A stretch of DNA of 22,710 nt from a virus: positions 1 through 22,710 of IMG/VR virus record IMGVR_UViG_3300047668_000226; one strand, written 5' to 3'. The notes below the pieces were generated by a model, which had not been told where the DNA came from, made no database searches, and saw only the letters and a list, made by a program, of their open reading frames with translations. The translations under genes and the position numbers were made by a program. Of this stretch, positions 11,933 through 19,917 are shown piece after piece. Every line of letters begins with the position of its first letter. Position 1 is the first letter of the stretch.

Positions 11933-12886
11933 TTACGATACTAAAACGCAATCAGAACCAACTCCTGTTTGTGTTCCTGCTGAATATCTACATACCATTC
12001 TCATGTTATCTGAACCATCTAAAGAACTCATGTCAAGCAGATTTATACGAGGACTTGAACCTAACCCGTCCGATAATAAATCAGTCCCAAAGAATAAATT
12101 AGACTTCTCAGCTACAACGATTGCTGCATTTTGTAATCCATTAACTACTGCAATTTTAATTCCATTGAATTGCTTGTAATAGTCATCTGACATATTTCCA
12201 TAAGGGAAACCTGTTAAAGCAGAAACTGCTTGGATATACATGTGCCAATTTTGTTGATTGATATAGATATGTAAATCATCTTTTCCAATTATAGTACCAG
12301 GCGTTGCATCAACTGCCACCTGTAAATCAGCTAAAATAGTTGTTGCTGTTGGAGCTACACCACCACCACCAGATAAAACTCCCTGAATAACTGTTGCATC
12401 ATTACCTGCTCTTAACCAACCTGCTGCACCTGCACCTGTGAATCCGATAAAGTCACCACCTGCATTAGCAACTCCTGCCCAAATAGATGTTTCTGTTGCA
12501 CTAGCTATGATTTCGCCCATGTAAGAAATTACATAGTCATCAAAACTTGCAGGAGGAGGCGCACCTGCACCTGCTCTCATTTGTAAAGCCTCCCAACTAG
12601 AAAGTAAATTAGCCTTGCAAAGTTGCAAATTAACTTGTAGATTAGCAGTAGTAAGCACCTTCTCTGTAAGGTCAAGGTCACCAGCCGTTGTGAAATCACA
12701 AGATGCTGCTGTAACAGGACCATTCCCTGCTGCATCTGCATTTAAATCCATTCTCTGGATATTGCTTTGTAATTTGATATTTTCTATCATTGTTAAGTAG
12801 TCTAAAGAAACTACTGATTGGAGAGCTGCCGAAATATAGAATCCCGCTGCCTTCCCCGTAAAATTTGACGTCACATTAAATGCCAT
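11933..12886 (-). CDS. Major capsid protein (HK97-like fold)
   Basis: The 317-aa protein has the layout of an HK97-fold capsid protein. The N-terminal arm (MAFNVTSNFTGKAAGFYISA) is followed by DYLTMIENIKLQSNIQRMDL and a beta E-loop region (DFTTAGDLDLTEKVLTTANL). Then comes a helix with CKANLLSSWEALQMRAGAGA, a Gly/Ala-rich stretch, and DLHIYINQQNWHMYIQAVSA. The P-domain end is NGLQNAAIVVAEKSNLFFGT ... MRMVCRYSAGTQTGVGSDCV. Length and composition fit. Identification rests on position (protease, scaffold, capsid in order) and this layout. A hairpin follows its stop, as expected for a highly expressed gene. Confidence 0.83.
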   Translation of the reverse strand: MAFNVTSNFTGKAAGFYISAALQSVVSLDYLTMIENIKLQSNIQRMDLNADAAGNGPVTAASCDFTTAGDLDLTEKVLTTANLQVNLQLCKANLLSSWEALQMRAGAGAPPPASFDDYVISYMGEIIASATETSIWAGVANAGGDFIGFTGAGAAGWLRAGNDATVIQGVLSGGGGVAPTATTILADLQVAVDATPGTIIGKDDLHIYINQQNWHMYIQAVSALTGFPYGNMSDDYYKQFNGIKIAVVNGLQNAAIVVAEKSNLFFGTDLLSDGLGSSPRINLLDMSSLDGSDNMRMVCRYSAGTQTGVGSDCVLVS

Positions 12887-12906
12887 GTTTTTTGTTTTTT
12901 AAGTTA

Positions 12907-13590
12907 TTATTTATATAAGTTGTATAAGTATTTCTCCTGCTTAGTCATTCTTTTCATTTCTTGCTTAGTAGGAGTTGCTCTTTCAGAGCTAAATTTATTT
13001 GTATTTATTGGAGCTTCAGCAGGTTCTTTTGCTAAGTCCATTTTAAGTTTTTCGTTTTCAGCTTTTAAGATTTCTAACTCATCTTCTGCTGAAAATTCTA
13101 CTACTTCTTTTGTAGTTATTGTTTTTGGATTTGTAGATGGTTCTACTGTTTCTTCAGCCATTTCTTCAACCTCATCATCACCACCTTCTTTATCTTCTTT
13201 CAGACTTGCTACTGCATCTTCTAGGTTCTGAATACGCTTTTCCATTCCTGCCCAATCCTCAACATCTGCTTCTTTCCCATCATCTTCTGCTGCTTCAACT
13301 TCTTCAACAGTATCTTCTTCTTCAGTTTCTGATTCTAAAACTTCAGAAACTACACCTTCTTCTTCTACTCTAAATGATACGCCTGTATCAGTCTTATATG
13401 TTCCGATTGGCACTAAAATAGTTGTGCCATCTTCTAAAAGTACAGAAACATCTACCCCTGCTTCTAATTCTTCAGCAGTAGAAACAAAAATAGTTCCACC
13501 ATCTTCGCTTTTAGATTGCCATCCTAATTTAATTTCTTCTTCAACTTTATTCAAGCCAAGTGCTACTAATATTTGTTCTTTAATATCCAT
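12907..13590 (-). CDS. Capsid scaffold protein candidate
   Basis: The 227-aa protein is very acidic in its middle (about residues 84-155, with runs such as EVLESETEEEDTVEEVEAAE) and has two coiled-coil-like stretches: WAGMEKRIQNLEDAVASLKE and ELEILKAENEKLKMDLAKE. It ends in a basic tail (TPTKQEMKRMTKQEKYLYNL). An acidic, helical protein with a basic C-terminal hook, lying between the prohead protease and the capsid gene, is the typical scaffold. The beta-rich N-terminus (about 20-75) is an extra domain. It would be cut by the protease before packaging. Confidence 0.74.
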   Translation of the reverse strand: MDIKEQILVALGLNKVEEEIKLGWQSKSEDGGTIFVSTAEELEAGVDVSVLLEDGTTILVPIGTYKTDTGVSFRVEEEGVVSEVLESETEEEDTVEEVEAAEDDGKEADVEDWAGMEKRIQNLEDAVASLKEDKEGGDDEVEEMAEETVEPSTNPKTITTKEVVEFSAEDELEILKAENEKLKMDLAKEPAEAPINTNKFSSERATPTKQEMKRMTKQEKYLYNLYK

Positions 13591-13610
13591 GAGTTATGTT
13601 TTAGGTTCTG

Positions 13611-13622
13611 TTATATAATAGA
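13611..13622. repeat. Degenerate copy of the TATATAATA motif
   Basis: TTATATAATAGA lies 20 bases upstream of the scaffold start and shares its 12 bases with the copies at 11172-11183 and 14345-14356. The outer palindrome bases do not match here (TGTTATATAATAG). It fits the pattern of a motif before late genes, but is the weakest member. Confidence 0.3.
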
Positions 13623-13623
13623 A

Positions 13624-14343
13624 TTATTTTGATTCTGTTTGATTTTCGTTTATTATATCATTTAAAGCTGATAATATTTCTTCATTAGTTGGTTCTGTTT
13701 TTTGCATCGCCTCATATTTTGAAGTGAAAAAGCCCTCAATTGATAACCCTTTTATATCACCACTTTTTACCTTCTCCCAAAGGTCATCATTTGTTATGGT
13801 CATTTTAACGAACCAAGTTCCATTAGGCAAATCATATCCAAATAATTTTGACTTATCACTATCACCTTCCTTAATCCAACTCTCAACAGTTAGAACTCCT
13901 GATACTCTGTCTTGGTGTTGATATGTAGCCTTATGGTGATTGTTGTTTTTTAAATAACTATATGCGCATTTCTTTACAGTATCTTTACTAAAAAAAACAT
14001 AGTAGTCAGAATCAGTATCAGCATCATATCTATAAATTGACTTTTCAGGGATAAGTGCAGGGCTGATTATCTCCCTTTTTTCAGTATCTATCTTAGCTAG
14101 AGTTAAGTTATTTTTAGCCTTACTCATGTAAACCATATTTTCTTCTATGGCAGGAGCTGACACTAAACTTATAGCATCAATTGCCAAAGATTCATTTGAT
14201 TCATCAATTACAAGTTCAATTATTTGAGTAGTTGTTTCGTAATAGTCTTTATTGGCTTCTTCACATTCAGCTATTGAATCATATTCACAGCTTCCTGTTT
14301 CTCCCCATTTTACTTTTCCGTTTTCGCATTGTTCACATGGCAT
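13624..14343 (-). CDS. XkdF-like prohead protease (S78-type)
   Basis: The 239-aa protein matches XkdF-like phage serine proteases. A short N-terminal Cys-rich segment (C3, C6, C19, C27) is followed by IDAISLVSAPAIEENMVYMS, then H143 in YQHQD and ESWIKEG at 154-160. The end reads LPNGTWFVKMTITNDDLWEK followed by VKSGDIKGLSIEGFF, with S201 in the SIEG motif. His143 and Ser201 are the likely catalytic pair. It would mature the capsid by cutting scaffold and capsid arms. It precedes the scaffold and capsid genes. The Cys-rich N-terminus is typical of this family in Bacteroidota phages and may bind zinc. Confidence 0.84.
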   Translation of the reverse strand: MPCEQCENGKVKWGETGSCEYDSIAECEEANKDYYETTTQIIELVIDESNESLAIDAISLVSAPAIEENMVYMSKAKNNLTLAKIDTEKREIISPALIPEKSIYRYDADTDSDYYVFFSKDTVKKCAYSYLKNNNHHKATYQHQDRVSGVLTVESWIKEGDSDKSKLFGYDLPNGTWFVKMTITNDDLWEKVKSGDIKGLSIEGFFTSKYEAMQKTEPTNEEILSALNDIINENQTESK

Positions 14344-14354
14344 ATTATATAATA
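14343..14354. repeat. Palindrome TATTATATAATA at the protease start
   Basis: This perfect 12-bp palindrome overlaps the protease start codon by one base. The core is identical to the one before the SGY gene. Its position fits a binding site that could affect initiation or transcription, but a promoter here would start inside the gene. Confidence 0.4.
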
Positions 14355-14514
14355 GATTTAGTTAATATTTATTTGATTTTTGGTGTTTTTGTTATTTAAC
14401 ATAATATTTTAAAGAGTGTTAGTCTATATCTAGTATTTAATGTTATATCTTTTTTAGTACTAATATACTACTAACATCTTAAAACCCCTTAGAGAGCCTT
14501 AAAATGCTAAATAA
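14344..14514. other. 171-base intergenic gap between tape measure and protease genes
   Basis: This is the second longest noncoding stretch. It is very AT-rich and holds the palindrome at its left end and TTAGTACTAA (14454-14463). I found no frame longer than 14 codons with an ATG, no Bacteroidota promoter of correct spacing and no hairpin with a U tract. It may carry a phage-specific late promoter before the head genes. Confidence 0.5.
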
Positions 14515-16266
14515 CTATATTGTAGCTCTTCGTCTAATATTTTCAAGTTGTGCCTGACTTGAGGTCATTTCATCCGTAACCACATAGGCTCTAGTTGCCT
14601 CTGGAGCTATGCCACCACCTAAATCAAAAGCCCCTGACATCATCTGTGGTGCAGGTATTTGAGGAGGAGGAGGGGCTGAACCACCACCACCACCACCACC
14701 AGGCTTTCCTCCACTTGCAATTTTAGCAATATTCATAGCTGCAAATGTTCCTGCTAGTGCTGCCATAGTAACAGGGTATGCTCCAAAAGAACCTGCTGTT
14801 GCTCCAACATTTGCATTAGCTGAATTAAAGGCATTAATTACAGATTGAGTTCCTGCCATTGTAGCTTGTGCAATTGCGGCTGCCTTTGCTATTGCAGTTC
14901 CTTCTCCTGCTGCTGATGCAATTGCTTGAAGCCCTTGATTAGCCATGCCGAGTTCAAAATCTAGCTTAGATTTAGCTAGTGCCTTTTTCTTGTCTGTTGC
15001 TTTCTTGTCTGCATCTACTCCCTTTAACCTATATTTTTCATCTATTGCAAATATCTCTGATTGTTGTGCCTCTTCTAGCTCTGCAACTGATTCACCTAAA
15101 GCTATCTTACCCTCTATGATTGCATTGTACTTGTCATAAATAGCGTTTTGCTCTTGGTATTGTGCTTCTAATTGTGAGTTATTAAATTCATCTAATAAAG
15201 CAGCAGCATCAATAGTTAGCTTATTTACTCTCTCAGTTTCTAAGTCAATTAATTCTTGTATTTGCCTTTTCTCTTCATCTACTTTTTCTTGTAATAGGGC
15301 TGCTTCTTCTTTAATTTTCTCTGCTCTTTTGTTGCTGCTTTCTAACCTTTTAGCTGCACCCTCTGCTTCTATTGCATTAATCTTGTTATTTAATTCTACC
15401 TGTTTAGTTGCAGATTCACCTCTTATATTTGCTAAATCAATTTCTTTTTGTGCTACAGCATCTAAGGCTTCAGCCTCTGGGTCAAGTATTTTATCTATTC
15501 TTTCCTGTTCTATTCTAACGCTTTCTTCTGCATTTGCAACTCTTTGGTTTAATAAATCATTTTCTATTTTGAAAGCCTTTTTTGCTGCATTTAATCTCTC
15601 TTCTTCTGACTTTGTAACATCTTCAGCTATTAGTTTTAGTTCTTCAATATTTGCTCTCTGTTGTGCTGTTTCCACATTTAATTTTCTTTGTGAGTCTATG
15701 AGCTTTTGCTGTGCCTTTTCTAATAGAATTGAAGCAGAAACATCTAAGAGAATTTCAGTACCTATGTCCTTAAAACTATCTCCCATATCCTTTAGCCCTG
15801 CTTTTACATTTCCACTTAATATCTTTGCTAATCCTCCCCCAAATTTAGCTATTCTATCACCAATAACACTTACTGCTGCTCCAATACCTTTAAATGCAAC
15901 TTCAAGAAGTTCAGCTCCTTTCTTAGTTTTAGTAAAAAATAAAGCTAATGAAGTGAAAGCAACTAAAAGCAATCCTATTCCTGTTGCTGCTATTCCTGTT
16001 TTCATTACTGTAAATAAAGTCTTTGCCCCTTTCCTTATATTTCCACTAAACATCTGCTTAAGCCCAAGACCTGCTAATTGAGCTTGAAACTTTATTTGTT
16101 TCAGTCCATTCATCATTATTTTAGAAACATCTTTGAACTTATCTTTTATTCCTCCGATAGTTATTCCAAAAGCTCCAAAATTATTTGTTAGCTCCTTAGT
16201 TTCTTTAGATACCTCACCAATATTTGACTTAATTTCTGCTTCTAATACTACTTTATCTGATGCCAT
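14515..16266 (-). CDS. Tape measure protein
   Basis: The 583-aa protein is long and helical. It has an N-terminal domain, a hydrophobic segment around residues 88-112 (TGIAATGIGLLLVAFTSLAL), a long charged coiled coil (about 170-430) and a second Ala-rich hydrophobic region (about 440-515). It ends in a Gly7 run (523-529) next to PPPPQIPAPQ and a short tail. Tape measure proteins set tail length and help DNA entry; at about 1.5 angstrom per residue this predicts a tail near 85-90 nm. It is the longest coiled-coil gene here and sits with tail genes, which fixes the call. The Gly run is coded by seven GGT codons. Confidence 0.83.
   Translation of the reverse strand: MASDKVVLEAEIKSNIGEVSKETKELTNNFGAFGITIGGIKDKFKDVSKIMMNGLKQIKFQAQLAGLGLKQMFSGNIRKGAKTLFTVMKTGIAATGIGLLLVAFTSLALFFTKTKKGAELLEVAFKGIGAAVSVIGDRIAKFGGGLAKILSGNVKAGLKDMGDSFKDIGTEILLDVSASILLEKAQQKLIDSQRKLNVETAQQRANIEELKLIAEDVTKSEEERLNAAKKAFKIENDLLNQRVANAEESVRIEQERIDKILDPEAEALDAVAQKEIDLANIRGESATKQVELNNKINAIEAEGAAKRLESSNKRAEKIKEEAALLQEKVDEEKRQIQELIDLETERVNKLTIDAAALLDEFNNSQLEAQYQEQNAIYDKYNAIIEGKIALGESVAELEEAQQSEIFAIDEKYRLKGVDADKKATDKKKALAKSKLDFELGMANQGLQAIASAAGEGTAIAKAAAIAQATMAGTQSVINAFNSANANVGATAGSFGAYPVTMAALAGTFAAMNIAKIASGGKPGGGGGGGSAPPPPQIPAPQMMSGAFDLGGGIAPEATRAYVVTDEMTSSQAQLENIRRRATI
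14680..14700 (-). repeat. (GGT)7 microsatellite in the tape measure gene
   Basis: Seven perfect GGT codons (ACC on the plus strand) encode a Gly7 run. A CCT run encoding Pro4 lies just beyond. Triplet repeats change length without shifting frame, so this could vary between related phages. Confidence 0.7.
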
Positions 16267-16275
16267 AGTTTTATT

Positions 16276-17124
16276 TTATAAAGTTACCCCTGTTCTTATT
16301 TCTGTTATTCTAATTGTAGCTATCCATTCTAAAATCATATCTCTTGCGCCTGTAACAGATAGTTCAAAATCACTACCTGTAACAGTATTTTCTGTACTCC
16401 ATCCTGTTGTACTCCCTGAATCAACAATAGCAGTTTGTGACCTACTAATACTTAACGTGCCTGAAGCATTTTTAACCACCCCTCTTTCAACCCAAGACTT
16501 ATAATCACCTACCGCACCACCTAGATTTGCACCCCCAACTCTAACAGCTAAAATTTCAGATTGAAAATAAAAAACGCTGTTTTCAATAGGCTGAAAAAAA
16601 CTATCTACTGTATTATTTAAATTGGCTAAATCAGGGACATTACTAGTAGTTTGAACTCCATAAATTAAAGTGATATTCTGCCTCTCACCTAAAATGTCAG
16701 CGCCATTATTCCCACCTAAGACTATTGAGTTGCGGGTCGTTGAACCTCCCAAAGTTCCATAAACGAAAGTATTGCTAACTCCGTTGGCAATTTGATTTTG
16801 ACTTCCGATTATAATATTGTTTCTAGATAATCCCCCTACTGAATTACTATCACCCATAATATAGGTATTCGTAGTTCCTGTTTGTACCGTATTTCTTGAG
16901 CCTTGTACGTTATTATCTTCTTTATTTAAATTAAGTCCTAAATTTGGAGTAAAATTAAAAGCCATACATAAGCCACTAGACTTATCGTAAGTATATCCAT
17001 ACGCTTCGCATTGGGTTTGAGTTGGAATTAAATCGTTTGTTGTTCCGTCAGTAAAAGAAACATCTCCAATCGCTGAAACTGAAAAAGGTCTTATCGGTAT
17101 ATTTCCTATAAATGGTATGCTCAT
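16276..17124 (-). CDS. YadA-like repeat adhesin / tail fibre candidate
   Basis: The 282-aa protein has a run of degenerate repeats at about residues 70-145: NNVQGSRNTVQTG, TYIMGDSNSVGG, NNIIIGSQNQIANG, NTFVYGTLGG, NSIVLGGNNGAD. The N-x-I/V-x-G-x-x-N rhythm is that of the beta-roll head of YadA-type trimeric adhesins, and also of some phage fibres. The N-terminus (IPFIGNIPIRPFSVSAIGD) may be an attachment domain. The C-terminal half is beta-rich with FYFQSEILAVRVGGANLGGA and ends in strands likely to form a sheath or tip. It lies between the 929-aa baseplate gene and the tape measure. A host-recognition role is inferred. Confidence 0.63.
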   Translation of the reverse strand: MSIPFIGNIPIRPFSVSAIGDVSFTDGTTNDLIPTQTQCEAYGYTYDKSSGLCMAFNFTPNLGLNLNKEDNNVQGSRNTVQTGTTNTYIMGDSNSVGGLSRNNIIIGSQNQIANGVSNTFVYGTLGGSTTRNSIVLGGNNGADILGERQNITLIYGVQTTSNVPDLANLNNTVDSFFQPIENSVFYFQSEILAVRVGGANLGGAVGDYKSWVERGVVKNASGTLSISRSQTAIVDSGSTTGWSTENTVTGSDFELSVTGARDMILEWIATIRITEIRTGVTL

Positions 17125-17126
17125 AA

Positions 17127-19916
17127 TTAAGGTACTAAAATAAATTCTACTGTTGCTAACTCATTTGGATTGTAATTAATTTTATTGACTCTAAATTTTT
17201 GGTTCTTTATAATTACGGTGTCGTATAGGTTGAATCCTGAAATATCTCCTGCTGTTAAATTTACTTTTAAGCTCATAGTTCTTGTGTCAGGGTGATATAA
17301 CTCTTTAAAATAAGGCAGCCAATATGTATTGAATAAATTATCTGGAACACTCTGTAATGATGATGGCACTAATTGACATTCCCCAAAATTAAAATCTACC
17401 GTTGTTCCAGGAACGGGTGGTATTGCTGACAGGTGACTAAATTGTAAAAAAGTAGTTGCATTTTCGCTAGTACCTCCATTTTGAGGAGGTATATAATAAC
17501 TCGTACTACCTCCTAAAGACAGGTCAACTATGCCGTTATTATACATTATTCTAGGACTGTTTTCAAAACCTTCAGAAGTTCCATCATCAGGATTGTAAGA
17601 ATAAATAGCGGGTGTTATTAATTGCCCATATAGAGGCATTAAAGGCTTCACAACGGTTGCTGCAAATGGTTCTGCTTCTATATCCTTTGTTCCATCTAAA
17701 ATTGTAAATCCTGAAGCATCATATACCTTACTTCCATATAAATGTCCATTTACTGAATTTTTATAATTTTGAAAAGCATAATCGTCATCATCTTCTACAA
17801 ATTTAAATATTGTTTTTTTGTCTAAATCTGTTAAAGGTTTTAATTTTATTTGCGTTAAATCTATTTTATCCGTCCAATCGTGAGCAATACTTCTATCCTT
17901 TAAAGATGTTCCCGCGGTGTTATTTATAAATACATCAGAATATGGCTCAATTATAATATTGCTAGGATTTGATTTGTCAGGAATAGCTACCAAATTAAAC
18001 ATTGTCATAATACCTTTTAGAAATTCCCACTGTCCTAATTCCCCTCTAAGTGTTTGTAATAATGTTTCATTAGTCGTTTCACTAAGTGAGGTTGTAACTG
18101 TTATGAGCGATGGGGTAGCTGGTGGATTAAAAGCATCTAATACTCCATCTAATTCATACGTCCCTATACCTGACTTAGCTTGACATAGTACAGTGTCTCC
18201 TGCTGATAGTGTAGGAATACCACCTACTCCTGTTGTAAAACTCCCTGAATAAGTCAAAAACGGTGAAGTTGAGGTTGCATAATCTACAGGGGCGCCATTA
18301 ACAAGCCATTGAACTTCTATGGTGTCAGATAATATAGACCTATTAAATAGCATAGCATAATTAACCGTTAATACTTGCCCATCTTCTTGGGCTGTAAATA
18401 CTCCTGCTGAATAGCCGAAGTTAGCGTCTAAAGGATTACCCCCAACTGCCAAAGGAGTTCCATCACCATAATTCATTTCATCAAATGGCAACGTAGTATA
18501 AGTTAAAGGTATATTAAAATCTAAAGCCTTTGTTAAGTCACCAAGTGAATTAAAGACCACAGGAGCATTGTCAGACCCCCAATTAAAATCCATGTACAGT
18601 TTTTTAAAGTCAACTGTATTAAAAAAGGCACTTGTATATGAAAATGGAAATGGTGATGATACACTACCTTGATTAAATATTCTATCAATTAAATATTTAA
18701 CTTGAATAAAAGGTCTAAACACTTGTTCTAAAGAACCTAATTCTGGCATATTTGCAATCGGTGTTCCTGAGCCATCGGCTACTGTCATTTGGTGAGTCCA
18801 ATCTACAAAAGGGTATTTAACAGTGTCGTTATTATTTCTAAATGAACTCGTAAAAAAGGGAGGAGCGTTTGCGGAGTTCAGCCAAGTTATTCCAGAAAGA
18901 GGAGCATCGTTCCAACTAACTTTTATTTGTATTTTCTCATAATCGTGGTCTAACTCTGTAAAATCTAAATCGCTAAACTCTAAATTACCTAATACATCGG
19001 CTAAAGCAATTGCTTCAGAATATAAGTTTATATTATAACTCGTTTCACCATTTTTTTCCGTTATATCAATAAGTCTTAAATACCCTTCAAATAAAGTGAA
19101 TCCATCTTGCTTTAATAGAGCTTGAGTTCTTACATAAGGATTAAATATTACGCCATCATCTGCTCTAGTTATTTCAAATACATTGTCAAATATTTTATTG
19201 TTTCTTTTCGTAGCGGGAACTTTAAAAGCCTTTGAATATGATTGTACTTTTTCAGCCGCATTTTTAAAATCATCAATACTTAAAGTAAGTGGTATATTTT
19301 CATCTTCATATAGGTCTAATATTACCTGCCCATCACTTAAAATATTAGTTGTAAAGCTAGGGCTTTGTCCTTGCTCAAATAATATTAAATTTTCAATATC
19401 ACAAATATCATTTACCCCCGTTTGTGTATATGCTATTATTAAATGACAAGTAGTGTTAGTTGCCGTAAAAGAAATAGGAGTAATTGCTGCTACATTTGTA
19501 ACGCTATAATTAATAGAAACTTGTGTAGCCCCATCGTAAACAGCCATAGTCAATTGTCCCGTTGTTGAGTTTGCAAAGTTTAAATTTAACTCATAAACCG
19601 TTCCAATATTTAATCCTGTTATTCTTTGATAGACTCCTGTTCCATCAACAGTATTTTCTCCCGGAAGCTTTAAAACTCCCGCAGTTACGAATGGTGATTG
19701 TACCCCCCCTGTTACCTTAAATCTTTGCCAGACTCCAAAAGCAGGAGTATTTAAAATCCCTATAGCAGGAAAATTAAATGAAGGAAATACAGCTATAGCC
19801 CCTGACGCACTAAGAAAAAGTTGAGAGTCTGAAGCCATATTATTCCCCGAACCCATAGCTATTACATTATACTGCCCGTTATAAGTTTGTGGAAATACTA
19901 TTAACTGAATACTCAT
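17127..19916 (-). CDS. Large tail/baseplate protein
   Basis: This 929-aa protein is the largest here. Residues about 40-190 form a beta-sandwich resembling a carbohydrate-binding module (VWQRFKVTG, TGVYQRITGLNIGTVYELNL, QLTMAVYDG). Then comes the conserved DLYEDENIPLTLSIDDFKNA ... AFKVPATKRNN, FNPYVRTQALLKQDGFTLFE and GYLRLIDITEKNG, a pattern seen in tail proteins of many Bacteroidota phages and prophages. The last third (VAIPDKSNPSNIIIEPYSDV, DKIDLTQIKLKPL, FNLYDTVIIKNQKFRVNKIN) resembles the closing domain of baseplate hubs. Its role is probably the distal tail with sugar contact. It ends 2 bases before the adhesin gene. Confidence 0.7.
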   Translation of the reverse strand: MSIQLIVFPQTYNGQYNVIAMGSGNNMASDSQLFLSASGAIAVFPSFNFPAIGILNTPAFGVWQRFKVTGGVQSPFVTAGVLKLPGENTVDGTGVYQRITGLNIGTVYELNLNFANSTTGQLTMAVYDGATQVSINYSVTNVAAITPISFTATNTTCHLIIAYTQTGVNDICDIENLILFEQGQSPSFTTNILSDGQVILDLYEDENIPLTLSIDDFKNAAEKVQSYSKAFKVPATKRNNKIFDNVFEITRADDGVIFNPYVRTQALLKQDGFTLFEGYLRLIDITEKNGETSYNINLYSEAIALADVLGNLEFSDLDFTELDHDYEKIQIKVSWNDAPLSGITWLNSANAPPFFTSSFRNNNDTVKYPFVDWTHQMTVADGSGTPIANMPELGSLEQVFRPFIQVKYLIDRIFNQGSVSSPFPFSYTSAFFNTVDFKKLYMDFNWGSDNAPVVFNSLGDLTKALDFNIPLTYTTLPFDEMNYGDGTPLAVGGNPLDANFGYSAGVFTAQEDGQVLTVNYAMLFNRSILSDTIEVQWLVNGAPVDYATSTSPFLTYSGSFTTGVGGIPTLSAGDTVLCQAKSGIGTYELDGVLDAFNPPATPSLITVTTSLSETTNETLLQTLRGELGQWEFLKGIMTMFNLVAIPDKSNPSNIIIEPYSDVFINNTAGTSLKDRSIAHDWTDKIDLTQIKLKPLTDLDKKTIFKFVEDDDDYAFQNYKNSVNGHLYGSKVYDASGFTILDGTKDIEAEPFAATVVKPLMPLYGQLITPAIYSYNPDDGTSEGFENSPRIMYNNGIVDLSLGGSTSYYIPPQNGGTSENATTFLQFSHLSAIPPVPGTTVDFNFGECQLVPSSLQSVPDNLFNTYWLPYFKELYHPDTRTMSLKVNLTAGDISGFNLYDTVIIKNQKFRVNKINYNPNELATVEFILVP

Positions 19917-19917
19917 A

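Noticed and set aside
12920-13373. Plus-strand frames opposite the scaffold gene
   Set aside because: Their Leu/His- and Ser-rich low-complexity products mirror the acidic GAA/GAG codons of the scaffold gene.
15329-16081. A 250-codon open frame on the plus strand
   Set aside because: It lies wholly opposite the tape measure coiled coil, whose Glu/Lys/Ala codons produce long antisense frames rich in Ser, Leu and Phe. It has no start context, family or neighbours on that strand.
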